The notes under the pieces were generated by a model that was not told the DNA's origin, ran no database searches, and saw nothing but the letters and a program-made list of their open reading frames with translations. Source: Bacteroidota bacterium (GTDB lineage Bacteria > Bacteroidota > Bacteroidia > Chitinophagales > LD1). Taken from it: 64,000 nucleotides of DNA. Made by a program: the position numbers and the translations under genes. The stretch is taken from the NCBI GenBank assembly GCA_016715625.1, contig JADJZU010000010.1, forward strand, positions 1 through 64,000, in the 5' to 3' direction. This document shows, one piece after another, positions 17,822 through 25,887 of this stretch. Within the stretch, counting starts at the first letter, position 1; each line of letters starts with the position of its first letter.

Positions 17822-19582
17822 ATGAAAAAACTGCTGAGTGTATGGGTTATGAGCCTGTGGGGCGTGCTGCTCACTTCCTTTCATGCGGTGGAGCCGGTCG
17901 GGCTGCCGCGCAGCAGCCCGACCGATTTTCCCAGCCCGGCCCGCCTGGCGGCTGAGCACTACTTTGGGCCCGTGGTGGACATAAACCCCGCCACCATAGT
18001 GGGCAATTTTGGCGAACCGCGCAGAGCACACTTTCACACCGGCCTCGATTTTAGAACCAATCAGGAAGAAGGCCACGCCATTTTTGCAGCAGCCGATGGG
18101 TATGTATCGCGCATCAATGTGAGCGGTGCCGGCTACGGCCATGCGCTCTACATTACTCACCCCAATGGCTATGTAACGGTGTATGGTCACCTGCGCGAGT
18201 TTCACCCGCGCCTGCAGCAGCGCCTGCGCCAGGAGCAATATGCGCGCGAAAGTTTTGCAGTAGATTTTTATCCAAACCCCAGCGAACTGCTCGTTAAAAA
18301 AGGCGACACCATTGCCCTCAGTGGTAACACGGGCGGCAGCGGAGGCCCCCATTTGCATTTTGAAATCCGCGACACCCTGGAGCAGGTCTACAATCCCATG
18401 CTCTTTGGCTATCAATTGAAAGATGATTTAAAACCCGTGTTGGGCTCCTTAAAGTTTTATCCGCTCGATACCCTGCGACACCATAGCGAGGGCTATCGTT
18501 TGCGCCCCGTGCTCAAGAACGGCCAGTATGAAATGCCCGCAGGTACCGTGCAGCTCAATGCGCAGCGCATTGGCTTTTCGGTGCAGGCCTACGATGTTAT
18601 GAACCGCACCGAGGCGCATGTGGGCATCTATAACCTGGCGGTAATGGATGGCAACAAGTTGATATACGATGCGCGGTTTAATCAACTGTCGTTTCCCGAA
18701 AAGCGCTATGTGCTGTCGCATGTAGACTATCCCATCTTCTTGAACGAAGGGCGCAAGAGCTTTCATAAATGTTTTGTGGAGCCGGGCAATGCCTGCGGCA
18801 TCTATTCGCACCTGCTGCAGGCCGGTGAAATAGATTTGAGCGATGGCAAAGTGCATGCACTGCATATTGAGGTCACTGATTTTAACGGCAATGTGTCGCA
18901 ATTGAAAATGAAAGTGCAGTATGCCCCGGGGGCCACGGCCTTTAAGCCCATTCCGCTCCGCTACACCACCCGGCTTGATTATGACCACGACAATACCTTC
19001 AGCACCACTGGCTTTTCGGCCACCTTTCCTCAGGGCTGTCTGCTCGATAACCTTTACCCGCTTTATAGTGTAGCCCAACCCACCGACACCACTATTTACT
19101 CTGCGGTGCACAGCTTCGGGCTACCCATGCATCATTTATTCGATTGGGCCACGGTGAGCCTTCAGGCCGAAAAACTGCCCCCCTCGCTTACCGACAAAGC
19201 GGTGGTCATGCTCAATGGCACCACCTGCCTGGGCGGCACCTTTGAGGCAGGCAGGGTTAGCGCCCGCACGCGCGAACTGGGCAGGTTTACACTGCAACTG
19301 GATACCACCGCCCCCCGGGCAGCGGCACTTAACATAGTGCCGGGCCGCAGCATGCGGGCCTATAAAAAACTCCTGTTCAAAATATCCGACAACCGCAGCG
19401 GCATAGCTGATTTTGATACTTACGTAGATGGCCAATGGGTGGTGTCCGATTACGATGCCAAGTCGGCTACGGTCACCTATCCCCTGCCCACCGCTCTGCC
19501 CGCGGGCGAACATACCTTCCGGATAGTTGTTACAGATGAACGAAAAAACAAACGCGATTATTCCATCTCTTTCAAATTATAA
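17822..19582 (+). CDS. M23 family (LytM) metallopeptidase
   Basis: Exported cell-wall endopeptidase candidate of 586 residues. An N-terminal signal segment (MKKLLSVWVMSLWGVLLTSF) is followed by an M23 domain at ~58-200. The zinc/catalytic residues are intact: H72 and D76 in HFHTGLDF, His123 in YGHL, and H177/H179 in GPHLHFEIRD. The C-terminal ~380 residues are beta-rich, probably Ig-like modules, and have no recognised T9SS sorting end. Expected to cleave peptidoglycan cross-links in the periplasm. It contrasts with the degenerate EnvC-like M23 protein at 28.7 kb. The peroxiredoxin gene begins 4 bp after the stop. Confidence 0.92.
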   Translation: MKKLLSVWVMSLWGVLLTSFHAVEPVGLPRSSPTDFPSPARLAAEHYFGPVVDINPATIVGNFGEPRRAHFHTGLDFRTNQEEGHAIFAAADGYVSRINVSGAGYGHALYITHPNGYVTVYGHLREFHPRLQQRLRQEQYARESFAVDFYPNPSELLVKKGDTIALSGNTGGSGGPHLHFEIRDTLEQVYNPMLFGYQLKDDLKPVLGSLKFYPLDTLRHHSEGYRLRPVLKNGQYEMPAGTVQLNAQRIGFSVQAYDVMNRTEAHVGIYNLAVMDGNKLIYDARFNQLSFPEKRYVLSHVDYPIFLNEGRKSFHKCFVEPGNACGIYSHLLQAGEIDLSDGKVHALHIEVTDFNGNVSQLKMKVQYAPGATAFKPIPLRYTTRLDYDHDNTFSTTGFSATFPQGCLLDNLYPLYSVAQPTDTTIYSAVHSFGLPMHHLFDWATVSLQAEKLPPSLTDKAVVMLNGTTCLGGTFEAGRVSARTRELGRFTLQLDTTAPRAAALNIVPGRSMRAYKKLLFKISDNRSGIADFDTYVDGQWVVSDYDAKSATVTYPLPTALPAGEHTFRIVVTDERKNKRDYSISFKL

Positions 19583-19585
19583 ACT

Positions 19586-20038
19586 ATGACACACCTTAAC
19601 GAGGGCGACCGCGCACCGGCTTTCAGTGCCAAAGACCAAAACGGGAAAAAAGTTTCTTTAAAAGATTTTAAAGGTCAAAAGGTGGTACTCTACTTTTATC
19701 CGGCCGATGACACGCCTGTATGCACCGTGGAAGCCTGCAATTTCCGCGATAACAATGCCCAACTGCAAAAGCTCGGCTACCAGGTGCTGGGGGTGAGCCC
19801 GCAAGGAGAGGAGAGTCACAAAAAATTTGAACAGAAATACAAGTTGCCTTTTCCGCTCTTGCAAGACGAGGATATGAAAATTATAAATGCCTATGGCGTA
19901 TGGGGGCCCAAAGTGCTCTACGGCCGAAAATATGACGGCATCCACCGGCTCACTTTTGTGATAGACGAAAAAGGAGTTATCGAAAAAATAGTGCGCAAGG
20001 TGCTGTCTAAAAAAGCCACAGAGCAGGTGCTGAAATAA
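19586..20038 (+). CDS. bcp: thioredoxin-dependent thiol peroxidase (Bcp/PrxQ type)
   Basis: Reduces hydroperoxides with electrons from thioredoxin. The 150-residue size and the active site TPVCTVEAC match the atypical two-Cys Bcp/PrxQ group: peroxidatic Cys46 and resolving Cys51, five residues apart on the same helix. No signal peptide, so cytosolic. The 4-bp gap to the M23 gene suggests translational coupling, though no functional link is obvious. Confidence 0.93.
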   Translation: MTHLNEGDRAPAFSAKDQNGKKVSLKDFKGQKVVLYFYPADDTPVCTVEACNFRDNNAQLQKLGYQVLGVSPQGEESHKKFEQKYKLPFPLLQDEDMKIINAYGVWGPKVLYGRKYDGIHRLTFVIDEKGVIEKIVRKVLSKKATEQVLK

Positions 20039-20127
20039 ACCCGCAAACCCGGAGCGCATTTTTACAAGGCAAGAACAACGCTGCCTATCAAAACTTTCTT
20101 TTCTTTGACTTAAACAATAATCTAAAC

Positions 20128-20997
20128 ATGAAGAAAAATTATTTACTCCTATCCGTTTCTGTTTTTGCGCTTTTGCTGCTTTTAAACACCGAAAAGGTGA
20201 ACTCTAAAATCAGCTCGCCACCGGCCGGCAGCGCTGGCGACCCTTTTACCAATGCATCTTGTTCACAAAACGGATGCCATGGCGGAGCCACCATCACCCC
20301 CACCGCCAACGATTTAACGTTGACCATAGGCACCAACACACCCACCACTCCGCTCGATGCTTCATTTGAATACACCGGTGGCGTGCAATACAATATTGGA
20401 TTTTTAATCAATGCCTTCACCGGTCGTTATGGTTTTCAGATGGTAGCTTTAGATGCCGCCAATGCACAGGCCGGCACCATGACCGTAACCAATGCGGCTA
20501 CTACTAAAATCAATACCTCCCCCGGCACCGGCAGTCGCCAATACATGGGCCACCTTAACGCCAGCTCTACCAAGAACTGGACCTTTAGATGGACCGCTCC
20601 GGCTGCTACCACCGGCCCTGTAACTTTCTACTACTCCTATGCCACAGAAGATAATGACGATAACCCGGGCACCAACGTTATTTACAAAAGCTCCGTAACC
20701 ATTAACCCGGCTGCATCGGCTATTGAAAACATAAACACCAAAGTGGAAGCTTTGCAGGTGTTCCCGAACCCCGTTACCAACGAAGTGGGCGTGTCGTTCA
20801 ATTTGTTGGAAACAGAAAATGTATCCGCAGAGCTTTATTCTTTGGATGGCAGGTTGATGACCGGCTTCACAGCGGAAAATGCTGCTGCCGGCAAGTTCAG
20901 CAAAACCCTGAACGTATCGGAAATTACAGCTGGCGTGTACCTGCTCAAGCTGAATGTAGGCGGTGCATCAGCTACTCAAAAAATTATCAAGCAATAA
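20128..20997 (+). CDS. secreted choice-of-anchor-V-like protein with CX4CH motif and T9SS sorting domain
   Basis: Exported protein of 289 residues. A signal peptide (~1-25) is followed by SSPPAGSAGDPF and then CSQNGCH (about residues 48-54), the position where choice-of-anchor-V proteins carry a CxxCH-like haem motif. Here the spacing is CX4CH. A beta-sandwich domain (~60-190) follows, then a type A T9SS sorting domain from about residue 208 (LQVFPNPVTNEV, LYSLDGRL, AGVYLLKLNVGG). Expected at the cell surface. First gene of a cluster with a second CX4CH protein, YceI and DUF5777, although a terminator lies directly after it. Haem attachment is inferred, not shown. Confidence 0.8.
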   Translation: MKKNYLLLSVSVFALLLLLNTEKVNSKISSPPAGSAGDPFTNASCSQNGCHGGATITPTANDLTLTIGTNTPTTPLDASFEYTGGVQYNIGFLINAFTGRYGFQMVALDAANAQAGTMTVTNAATTKINTSPGTGSRQYMGHLNASSTKNWTFRWTAPAATTGPVTFYYSYATEDNDDNPGTNVIYKSSVTINPAASAIENINTKVEALQVFPNPVTNEVGVSFNLLETENVSAELYSLDGRLMTGFTAENAAAGKFSKTLNVSEITAGVYLLKLNVGGASATQKIIKQ

Positions 20998-21012
20998 TCA
21001 GCAACCTATTTG

Positions 21013-21053
21013 AAGCCCTGGTGTTTTTAAAAAAGCGCCAGGGCTTTTTTTTT
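21013..21053 (+). terminator. rho-independent terminator
   Basis: Nine-bp stem AAGCCCTGG (21013-21021) / CCAGGGCTT (21038-21046) followed by a run of T residues up to 21053. The loop is AT-rich. Confidence 0.88.
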
Positions 21054-21074
21054 AAATCAAGATATAACAGTTAA

Positions 21075-21452
21075 ATGAAATCTTACTTCTTACCAATAGT
21101 GCTTCTCTTAACGGTATTAGGAATAGAATCATGTTCGCAAGACAAAGCGGCCCTGCCCACCACCATCGATTGCACGGGGGTAGATGCTGCTACCAATACG
21201 TATAATCTGGCTATAAAACCGGTGCTCGATTTTCATTGTGCCTATTCGGGTTGCCACGATGCAGCTTCCAACTCTTCAAACGTAAATCTGGAGGGCTATG
21301 CAGCCGCCAAAAACTCTTTTGAAACAAAAGATGCGTTATGTACTGTTAAACATGAGTCCGGTTGCTCGCCCATGCCCCAGGCCGCACCCAAATTGGCAGA
21401 CAGTTTGATTACACGTATACAATGCTGGGCCGAAAACGGTTATCCGCAGTAA
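21075..21452 (+). CDS. small lipoprotein with CX4CH cytochrome-c-like domain
   Basis: A 125-residue exported protein with a lipobox-like end to its signal sequence (LGIESC, Cys20). After processing, the core has HCAYSGCH near residues 55-61, a CX4CH arrangement where class I cytochromes c have CxxCH. The segment SPMPQ (about 97-101), followed by an amphipathic helix ending in CWAENG, resembles the MPP-to-WI-GA end of planctomycete-type cytochrome c domains and could supply a Met axial ligand. Two extra cysteines (CTVKHESGC) may form a disulphide. YceI follows 15 bp downstream. Haem binding is an inference from the pattern. Confidence 0.7.
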   Translation: MKSYFLPIVLLLTVLGIESCSQDKAALPTTIDCTGVDAATNTYNLAIKPVLDFHCAYSGCHDAASNSSNVNLEGYAAAKNSFETKDALCTVKHESGCSPMPQAAPKLADSLITRIQCWAENGYPQ

Positions 21453-21467
21453 TTAAAAATAACGTCT

Positions 21468-22013
21468 ATGAAACGCCTGCTGGGTTTATGCTTGATTCTT
21501 ATTTCTCTTGCGGCCGGGGCACAGCAATATGTCACCACTACCGGCAAAACGCACTTTTTTTCGTCTACTCCCCTCGAAGATATAGAAGCTACTACCATCA
21601 AAACAGTGTGCGCCTTCAACACCGATTCGCGCAAGGTGTCGGCCAACATAGCCATCAAGTCGTTTGACTTTAAAGACGACCTCATGGAAGCACACTTCAA
21701 CGAAAATTATTTAGAGAGCGATAAATACCCCAACGCCAAACTAAGTGGCGAAGTGGTGGGCGATATCGATTTCAAAAAAGATGGAGTGTATGATGTATCG
21801 GTAAAAGGCAAACTCGACCTGCACGGAGTGGTGCAGGACCGCGATATACCTTGCAAACTAACCGTGAAAGACGGGATGCCCACCAATGTGACTGCGGTGT
21901 TTGATATAACGCTGGCTGACCACAAAATTAAAATACCCAAAGCACTGTTCACCAATATAGCGGAGGTTATCAAGGTAGATTTGAGCTACGATTTGGTAAC
22001 ATATACCAAGTAA
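21468..22013 (+). CDS. YceI family protein
   Basis: Exported lipocalin-like protein of 181 residues with a signal peptide (MKRLLGLCLILISLAAGAQQ). YceI-fold proteins form an extended beta barrel that binds isoprenoid or other amphipathic ligands. The typical F-S-S-T-P-L-E-D-I start, the MEAHFNENYLESDKYPNA segment (~73-90) and the GKLDLHGV element are visible. It is the third gene of the CX4CH/YceI/DUF5777 cluster. Ligand unknown. Confidence 0.88.
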   Translation: MKRLLGLCLILISLAAGAQQYVTTTGKTHFFSSTPLEDIEATTIKTVCAFNTDSRKVSANIAIKSFDFKDDLMEAHFNENYLESDKYPNAKLSGEVVGDIDFKKDGVYDVSVKGKLDLHGVVQDRDIPCKLTVKDGMPTNVTAVFDITLADHKIKIPKALFTNIAEVIKVDLSYDLVTYTK

Positions 22014-22040
22014 AGACCAACAATCTTTTCAATACGAAGG

Positions 22041-22070
22041 GGCGATTCAAAAAGAATCGTCTTTTTGTTT
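22041..22070 (+). terminator. rho-independent terminator
   Basis: Stem GGCGATTC (22041-22048) / GAATCGTC (22054-22061), with one wobble pair and an AAAAA loop, followed by TTTTTGTTTTT. Confidence 0.8.
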
Positions 22071-22114
22071 TTTATAAAACGGGTACGAATATTTTTGACC
22101 ATAAATAATTTGTA

Positions 22115-23122
22115 ATGAAGAATCTTTATCTGTTAATGATGGCCTTATGGGGAATGCAGGCTTTGGCACAAGACGATGTAATGGCCGATTTGCTTCAAGC
22201 GCAAAAGCCCGAAAAAGAGTATGCAAAGTATACGTTCAAAACCACCCGCGTAATTAACGGACAAAGTGTGGAGATGGTGCCCAAGTATTCGATGGAGTTT
22301 AGAATCTCGCACCGGTTTGGCGACATGGCCGCCTCCAATAACGACCACATTCACTCCATGTTCGGTTTTGATCAGGCAGCCGACATTGGCTTTATATTCG
22401 ACTTTGGTGTAACCGACAATTTATCACTGGGAGTAGCACGCATGAAGGGCTCAGGGCCACTACGCGAACTTTGGAATGCGAATATCAAGTATCGGGTGCT
22501 GCAGCAAACCAAAGATTTCAAATACCCCATGACCATCGTGCTTTATGGTAACACGTCTATCAGCAGCATGCGCAGAAGCACCGATCCGGCAGCGCTAAAT
22601 TATTTTCCCAAGGGCTACAAAGCCTTTTCGCATCGCTTGAGTTATACGCTGCAGGCGCTCCTGGCCGTAAAAGCGACCGATTGGTTGAGTGTGCAGCTAA
22701 CGCCTACTTTCATTTGGCGAAATGTGGTACCGGCCAACGATAAAAACTACTTTTTTGCACTCGGTATTTCGGCACGCGCTAAATTCAACAAGCGGGCCGG
22801 TATTATTTTCGAATACTTTTTGCCTTTGCAGAAAGATGGCATTGGGGGCCGAAACTACTTTGCCATGGTGCGAGGTTTCAAAAATGCGCCTTACTATCCT
22901 TCTCTGCACATCGGATTTGAGTTTGAAACCGGAGGACACGTATTTCATATCAATCTTACCAATTCCAGAGGCTTACTGGAACAAGACTACCTGCCCTACA
23001 ACAACGCCAACTGGGCGCAGGGGGCTTTTCGTTTGGGATTCACCATCTCCCGCATGTTTCCGCTCGACCGCAAAATGGGCAAGTACTGGAAAAAAGGAAG
23101 TGTGGAAGACGAGAAGAAATAG
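22115..23122 (+). CDS. DUF5777 family beta-barrel protein
   Basis: Predicted outer-membrane beta barrel of 335 residues with a signal peptide ending near residue 19 (ALAQ). The segment YSMEFRISHRFGDMA and the alternating aromatic strand pattern to the C-terminus fit the DUF5777 family, which is confined to Bacteroidota and often lies beside YceI and cytochrome-like genes, as here. Its function is not known. A terminator lies on each side, so it can be expressed separately from the upstream genes. Confidence 0.82.
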   Translation: MKNLYLLMMALWGMQALAQDDVMADLLQAQKPEKEYAKYTFKTTRVINGQSVEMVPKYSMEFRISHRFGDMAASNNDHIHSMFGFDQAADIGFIFDFGVTDNLSLGVARMKGSGPLRELWNANIKYRVLQQTKDFKYPMTIVLYGNTSISSMRRSTDPAALNYFPKGYKAFSHRLSYTLQALLAVKATDWLSVQLTPTFIWRNVVPANDKNYFFALGISARAKFNKRAGIIFEYFLPLQKDGIGGRNYFAMVRGFKNAPYYPSLHIGFEFETGGHVFHINLTNSRGLLEQDYLPYNNANWAQGAFRLGFTISRMFPLDRKMGKYWKKGSVEDEKK

Positions 23123-23154
23123 CGATTCGGCAATTATGTCTTGTGAATTACAGC

Positions 23155-23182
23155 AAAAGCGGAATTTATTTCCGCTTTTTTG
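23155..23182 (+). terminator. rho-independent terminator
   Basis: Ten-bp stem AAAAGCGGAA (23155-23164) / TTCCGCTTTT (23170-23179) with a TTTAT loop and a following T run. Confidence 0.9.
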
Positions 23183-23277
23183 TTTTATGGGTGTAAAAAT
23201 TTACCCAAAAACGCTGTGGCATTCGGTTTGCAAAATGGACGCTGTAACCATTCACAAACATTAAACACAAAAAAAAC

Positions 23278-23718
23278 ATGACTATGCTTACAGTAAAACC
23301 AGAGACCGGAAGAGTAGCCTTCCCACGTTTTTCAACCATGTTCGACAACATTTTTGAAAACGAATTTGCTACACCTAATTTTATTAAAACCCCCGTTTTG
23401 GTAAACGTGAAAGACACGGCCGAAGACTTTAGAATTGAAGTAGCGGCCCCCGGCTTCGCCAAAGAAAACTTCAGCATTAAAGTAGAGGGCAACTTGCTGA
23501 CCATCGCTGGCGAACAGAAAAACGAAGTGGAGCAGAAAGAAGAGAAATTTACCCGCAAGGAGTTTAACTTCTCCACGTTCAGCCGCAGTTTTACCTTGCC
23601 AAAGCTGGTGGATGCTGCAAAAATTACCGCAGCTTACGAATCCGGAATTTTGAGTGTGTCACTTCCCAAAAAAGAGGAAGCAAAAGTGAACACTACGTTT
23701 GAAGTAAAGGTTGCTTAA
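23278..23718 (+). CDS. Hsp20/alpha-crystallin family small heat shock protein
   Basis: A 146-residue ATP-independent holdase chaperone. The alpha-crystallin domain covers ~40-135, with the VNVKDTAEDFRIEVAAPGF start and the conserved YESGILSVSLPKKEE end (A-x-x-x-G-V/I-L motif). The short N-terminal region (FPRFSTMFDNIFENEF) is typical of bacterial members. ATG 23278 and ATG 23284 are both possible starts. It stands alone between two strong terminators, consistent with its own stress-responsive promoter. Confidence 0.95.
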   Translation: MTMLTVKPETGRVAFPRFSTMFDNIFENEFATPNFIKTPVLVNVKDTAEDFRIEVAAPGFAKENFSIKVEGNLLTIAGEQKNEVEQKEEKFTRKEFNFSTFSRSFTLPKLVDAAKITAAYESGILSVSLPKKEEAKVNTTFEVKVA

Positions 23719-23747
23719 TCGAAACGACTTCACAGTATACCGGAAAT

Positions 23748-23780
23748 AAAAACCCTGCGTCAGCAGGGTTTTTATTTTTT
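23748..23780 (+). terminator. rho-independent terminator
   Basis: Stem AAAAACCCTGC (23748-23758) / GCAGGGTTTTT (23763-23773) with a GTCA loop, continuing into a T-rich tail. Confidence 0.9.
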
Positions 23781-23786
23781 ATGAAT

Positions 23787-23816
23787 GTTGAACTCCGAAC
23801 ATAAAATTTAGATTTG
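23787..23816 (+). promoter_or_regulatory. Bacteroidota-type promoter placing the purF start close to +1
   Basis: TAGATTTG at 23809-23816 fits the -7 box TAnnTTTG exactly. GTTG at 23787-23790, 18 bp upstream, is a weak -33 box. The predicted transcription start is about 23823, next to the purF ATG at 23824, so the mRNA would be leaderless or nearly so. Confidence 0.5.
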
Positions 23817-23823
23817 CGCACCC

Positions 23824-25722
23824 ATGAGCGATTCAATTAAACACGAGTGCGGAATTGCCCTCATCCGACTGCTCAAACCACTTGAATTTTACGTAGAGAA
23901 ATATCGTACCATCGCGTACGGGCTCAATAAGCTTTATCTGCTGATGGAAAAACAGCACAATCGCGGGCAAGATGGAGCCGGGGCTGCAGTCATCAAGTTG
24001 GATCCCATTCCGGGCAGTCACTTTATAAATCGAGCCAGGAGTATAGACAATCAGCCGATTGTAGATGTGTTTCACCAGATATTTTCCACCTTCCCCAAAG
24101 AGCGAAAAGCGCTGGATAATCCGGCAGCCGAAGCTGATTGGTATAAGAAGAACTCTCCCTTTGTAGGAGAATTGCTGCTGGGGCATTTGCGCTATGGAAC
24201 CTATGGACGAAATACCGATAGCTATTGTCATCCCTTTATTCGCGAAAACAACTGGATGACCCGGAATCTGGTGTTGGCGGGTAATTTTAATATGACGAAT
24301 GTCGATGACCAGTTTAACCTGCTTATGCAACTGGGTCAACACCCCATCGAGCGTAGCGATACCATTACGGTGATGGAAAAAATCGGCCACTTTCTGGATG
24401 ATGAAGTGCAGAAGATTTTTGACCGATACAAAGACCAGGGGTACTCCAATAAAGAGATTACGGATTTTATAGTTAAAGAACTATCGGTACGCAGAATATT
24501 GTCGCGGGCGGCAAAAGATTTTGATGGCGGATATGCCATGGCCGGTATGTTTGGTCATGGCGATTCGTTTGTGTTGCGCGACCCTAACGGCATCCGTCCG
24601 GCTTACTTTTATCAGGATGATGAAGTGGTGGTGGTGGCTAGTGAGCGACCGGCTATTCAAACAACCTTCAACGTGCCTTTCGAGAAAATACAAGAGGTAA
24701 AACCGGGGCATGCCATCGTCATTAAAAAAGACGGTCGGGTAAAACATGATTTGGTCCGCGAGCCGGGCGAAAAGAAGTCCTGCAGTTTTGAGCGGATTTA
24801 TTTCAGCCGCGGCACCGATAAAGAGATTTATGAAGAGCGTAAACTCTTAGGCTATTATCTTTGTGAGCGGATTCTGAAGGCTATTAACCACGATTTTGAA
24901 AACACGGTATTTTCTTTCATTCCCAACACGGCCGAAGTGGCTTTTTATGGGCTGATGAAAGGCATGGAAGATTACCTGAACCAGTACAAAAAGGATCAGA
25001 TTGTTTCTAAGTCAAGGCTCACCGATGAAGAGGTGCTGCGCATACTCAGCCTGCGGGTAAGAATGGAGAAAATAGCCGTGAAGGATGTAAAAGCGAGAAC
25101 GTTTATAGCCGATGACAGCTCACGCGATGAAATGGTTAGCCATGTTTACGATATCACCTACGGTTCAGTGCGGGCAGATGTAGATACCTTAGTAGTAATC
25201 GATGACTCCATTGTGCGCGGAACCACCTTACAGAAGAGTATCCTTTCCAACCTGGCTAAGCTGCGCCCTAAAAAGATAATCATTGTATCGTCAGCTCCGC
25301 AAATCAGATATCCCGATTGCTATGGAATAGATATGAGTAGGATGTATGATTTTGTTGCGTTTCGTGCGCTCATAGATTTGTTGAAAGAGAGAAACTGGAC
25401 CACAAAGCTTTCAGAAGTATACGATAAGTGCAAGATTAGTTTGACCTTGCCTGTGGAGCAAACCAAAAATCACGTTCAGGAGTTGTACGACTTGTTTACA
25501 GCAGATGAAATCTCTGCAAAAATTTCGGAGATAGTGCGACCGCAAACGATGTTTGCAGAGGTTACGGTGCTTTACCAAACCATTGAGGATTTACATAAAG
25601 CTTGCCCTTTAAACACCGGTGACTGGTACTTTACGGGTAATTACCCCACCCCGGGCGGAAACAATGTAGCCAATCGTGCCTTTATTAATTACATGGACGG
25701 CAACAAAGAGCGGGCTTACTGA
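23824..25722 (+). CDS. purF: amidophosphoribosyltransferase (long form)
   Basis: Catalyses the first committed step of purine synthesis (PRPP plus glutamine to phosphoribosylamine). Cys9 follows an eight-residue leader (MSDSIKHE) that would be removed to expose the glutaminase nucleophile. NRGQDGAGA and the GHLRYGT region of the glutaminase domain are present. The PRPP loop VVIDDSIVRGTT is at 457-468. At 632 residues it is well above the ~500 of classical PurF, with an inserted segment before the phosphoribosyl domain and ~75 extra C-terminal residues. A second, classical PurF may exist elsewhere in the genome. Confidence 0.85.
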   Translation: MSDSIKHECGIALIRLLKPLEFYVEKYRTIAYGLNKLYLLMEKQHNRGQDGAGAAVIKLDPIPGSHFINRARSIDNQPIVDVFHQIFSTFPKERKALDNPAAEADWYKKNSPFVGELLLGHLRYGTYGRNTDSYCHPFIRENNWMTRNLVLAGNFNMTNVDDQFNLLMQLGQHPIERSDTITVMEKIGHFLDDEVQKIFDRYKDQGYSNKEITDFIVKELSVRRILSRAAKDFDGGYAMAGMFGHGDSFVLRDPNGIRPAYFYQDDEVVVVASERPAIQTTFNVPFEKIQEVKPGHAIVIKKDGRVKHDLVREPGEKKSCSFERIYFSRGTDKEIYEERKLLGYYLCERILKAINHDFENTVFSFIPNTAEVAFYGLMKGMEDYLNQYKKDQIVSKSRLTDEEVLRILSLRVRMEKIAVKDVKARTFIADDSSRDEMVSHVYDITYGSVRADVDTLVVIDDSIVRGTTLQKSILSNLAKLRPKKIIIVSSAPQIRYPDCYGIDMSRMYDFVAFRALIDLLKERNWTTKLSEVYDKCKISLTLPVEQTKNHVQELYDLFTADEISAKISEIVRPQTMFAEVTVLYQTIEDLHKACPLNTGDWYFTGNYPTPGGNNVANRAFINYMDGNKERAY

Positions 25723-25771
25723 GTGGAAGCTCATCCTGTATAAACGCCATTTGCCCTAATCAAAAAAAGGA

Positions 25772-25801
25772 TTTGGTGTTTAGCCAAATTTCTTTACTTT
25801 G
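25772..25801 (+). promoter_or_regulatory. Bacteroidota-type promoter upstream of the OmpA-family gene
   Basis: TTTG at 25772-25775 is followed 19 bp later by TACTTTG at 25795-25801. This approximates the TTTG / TAnnTTTG promoter of Bacteroidota, one base short in the -7 box. It lies 86 bp before the ATG at 25888. Confidence 0.45.
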
Positions 25802-25887
25802 CCCACTCATTAACTTTTTCAAAGTAGTCAATAATTGATATTTCAATCAGATTATGCCCACTTTTTAAGGGTTATTAAACTTATATT

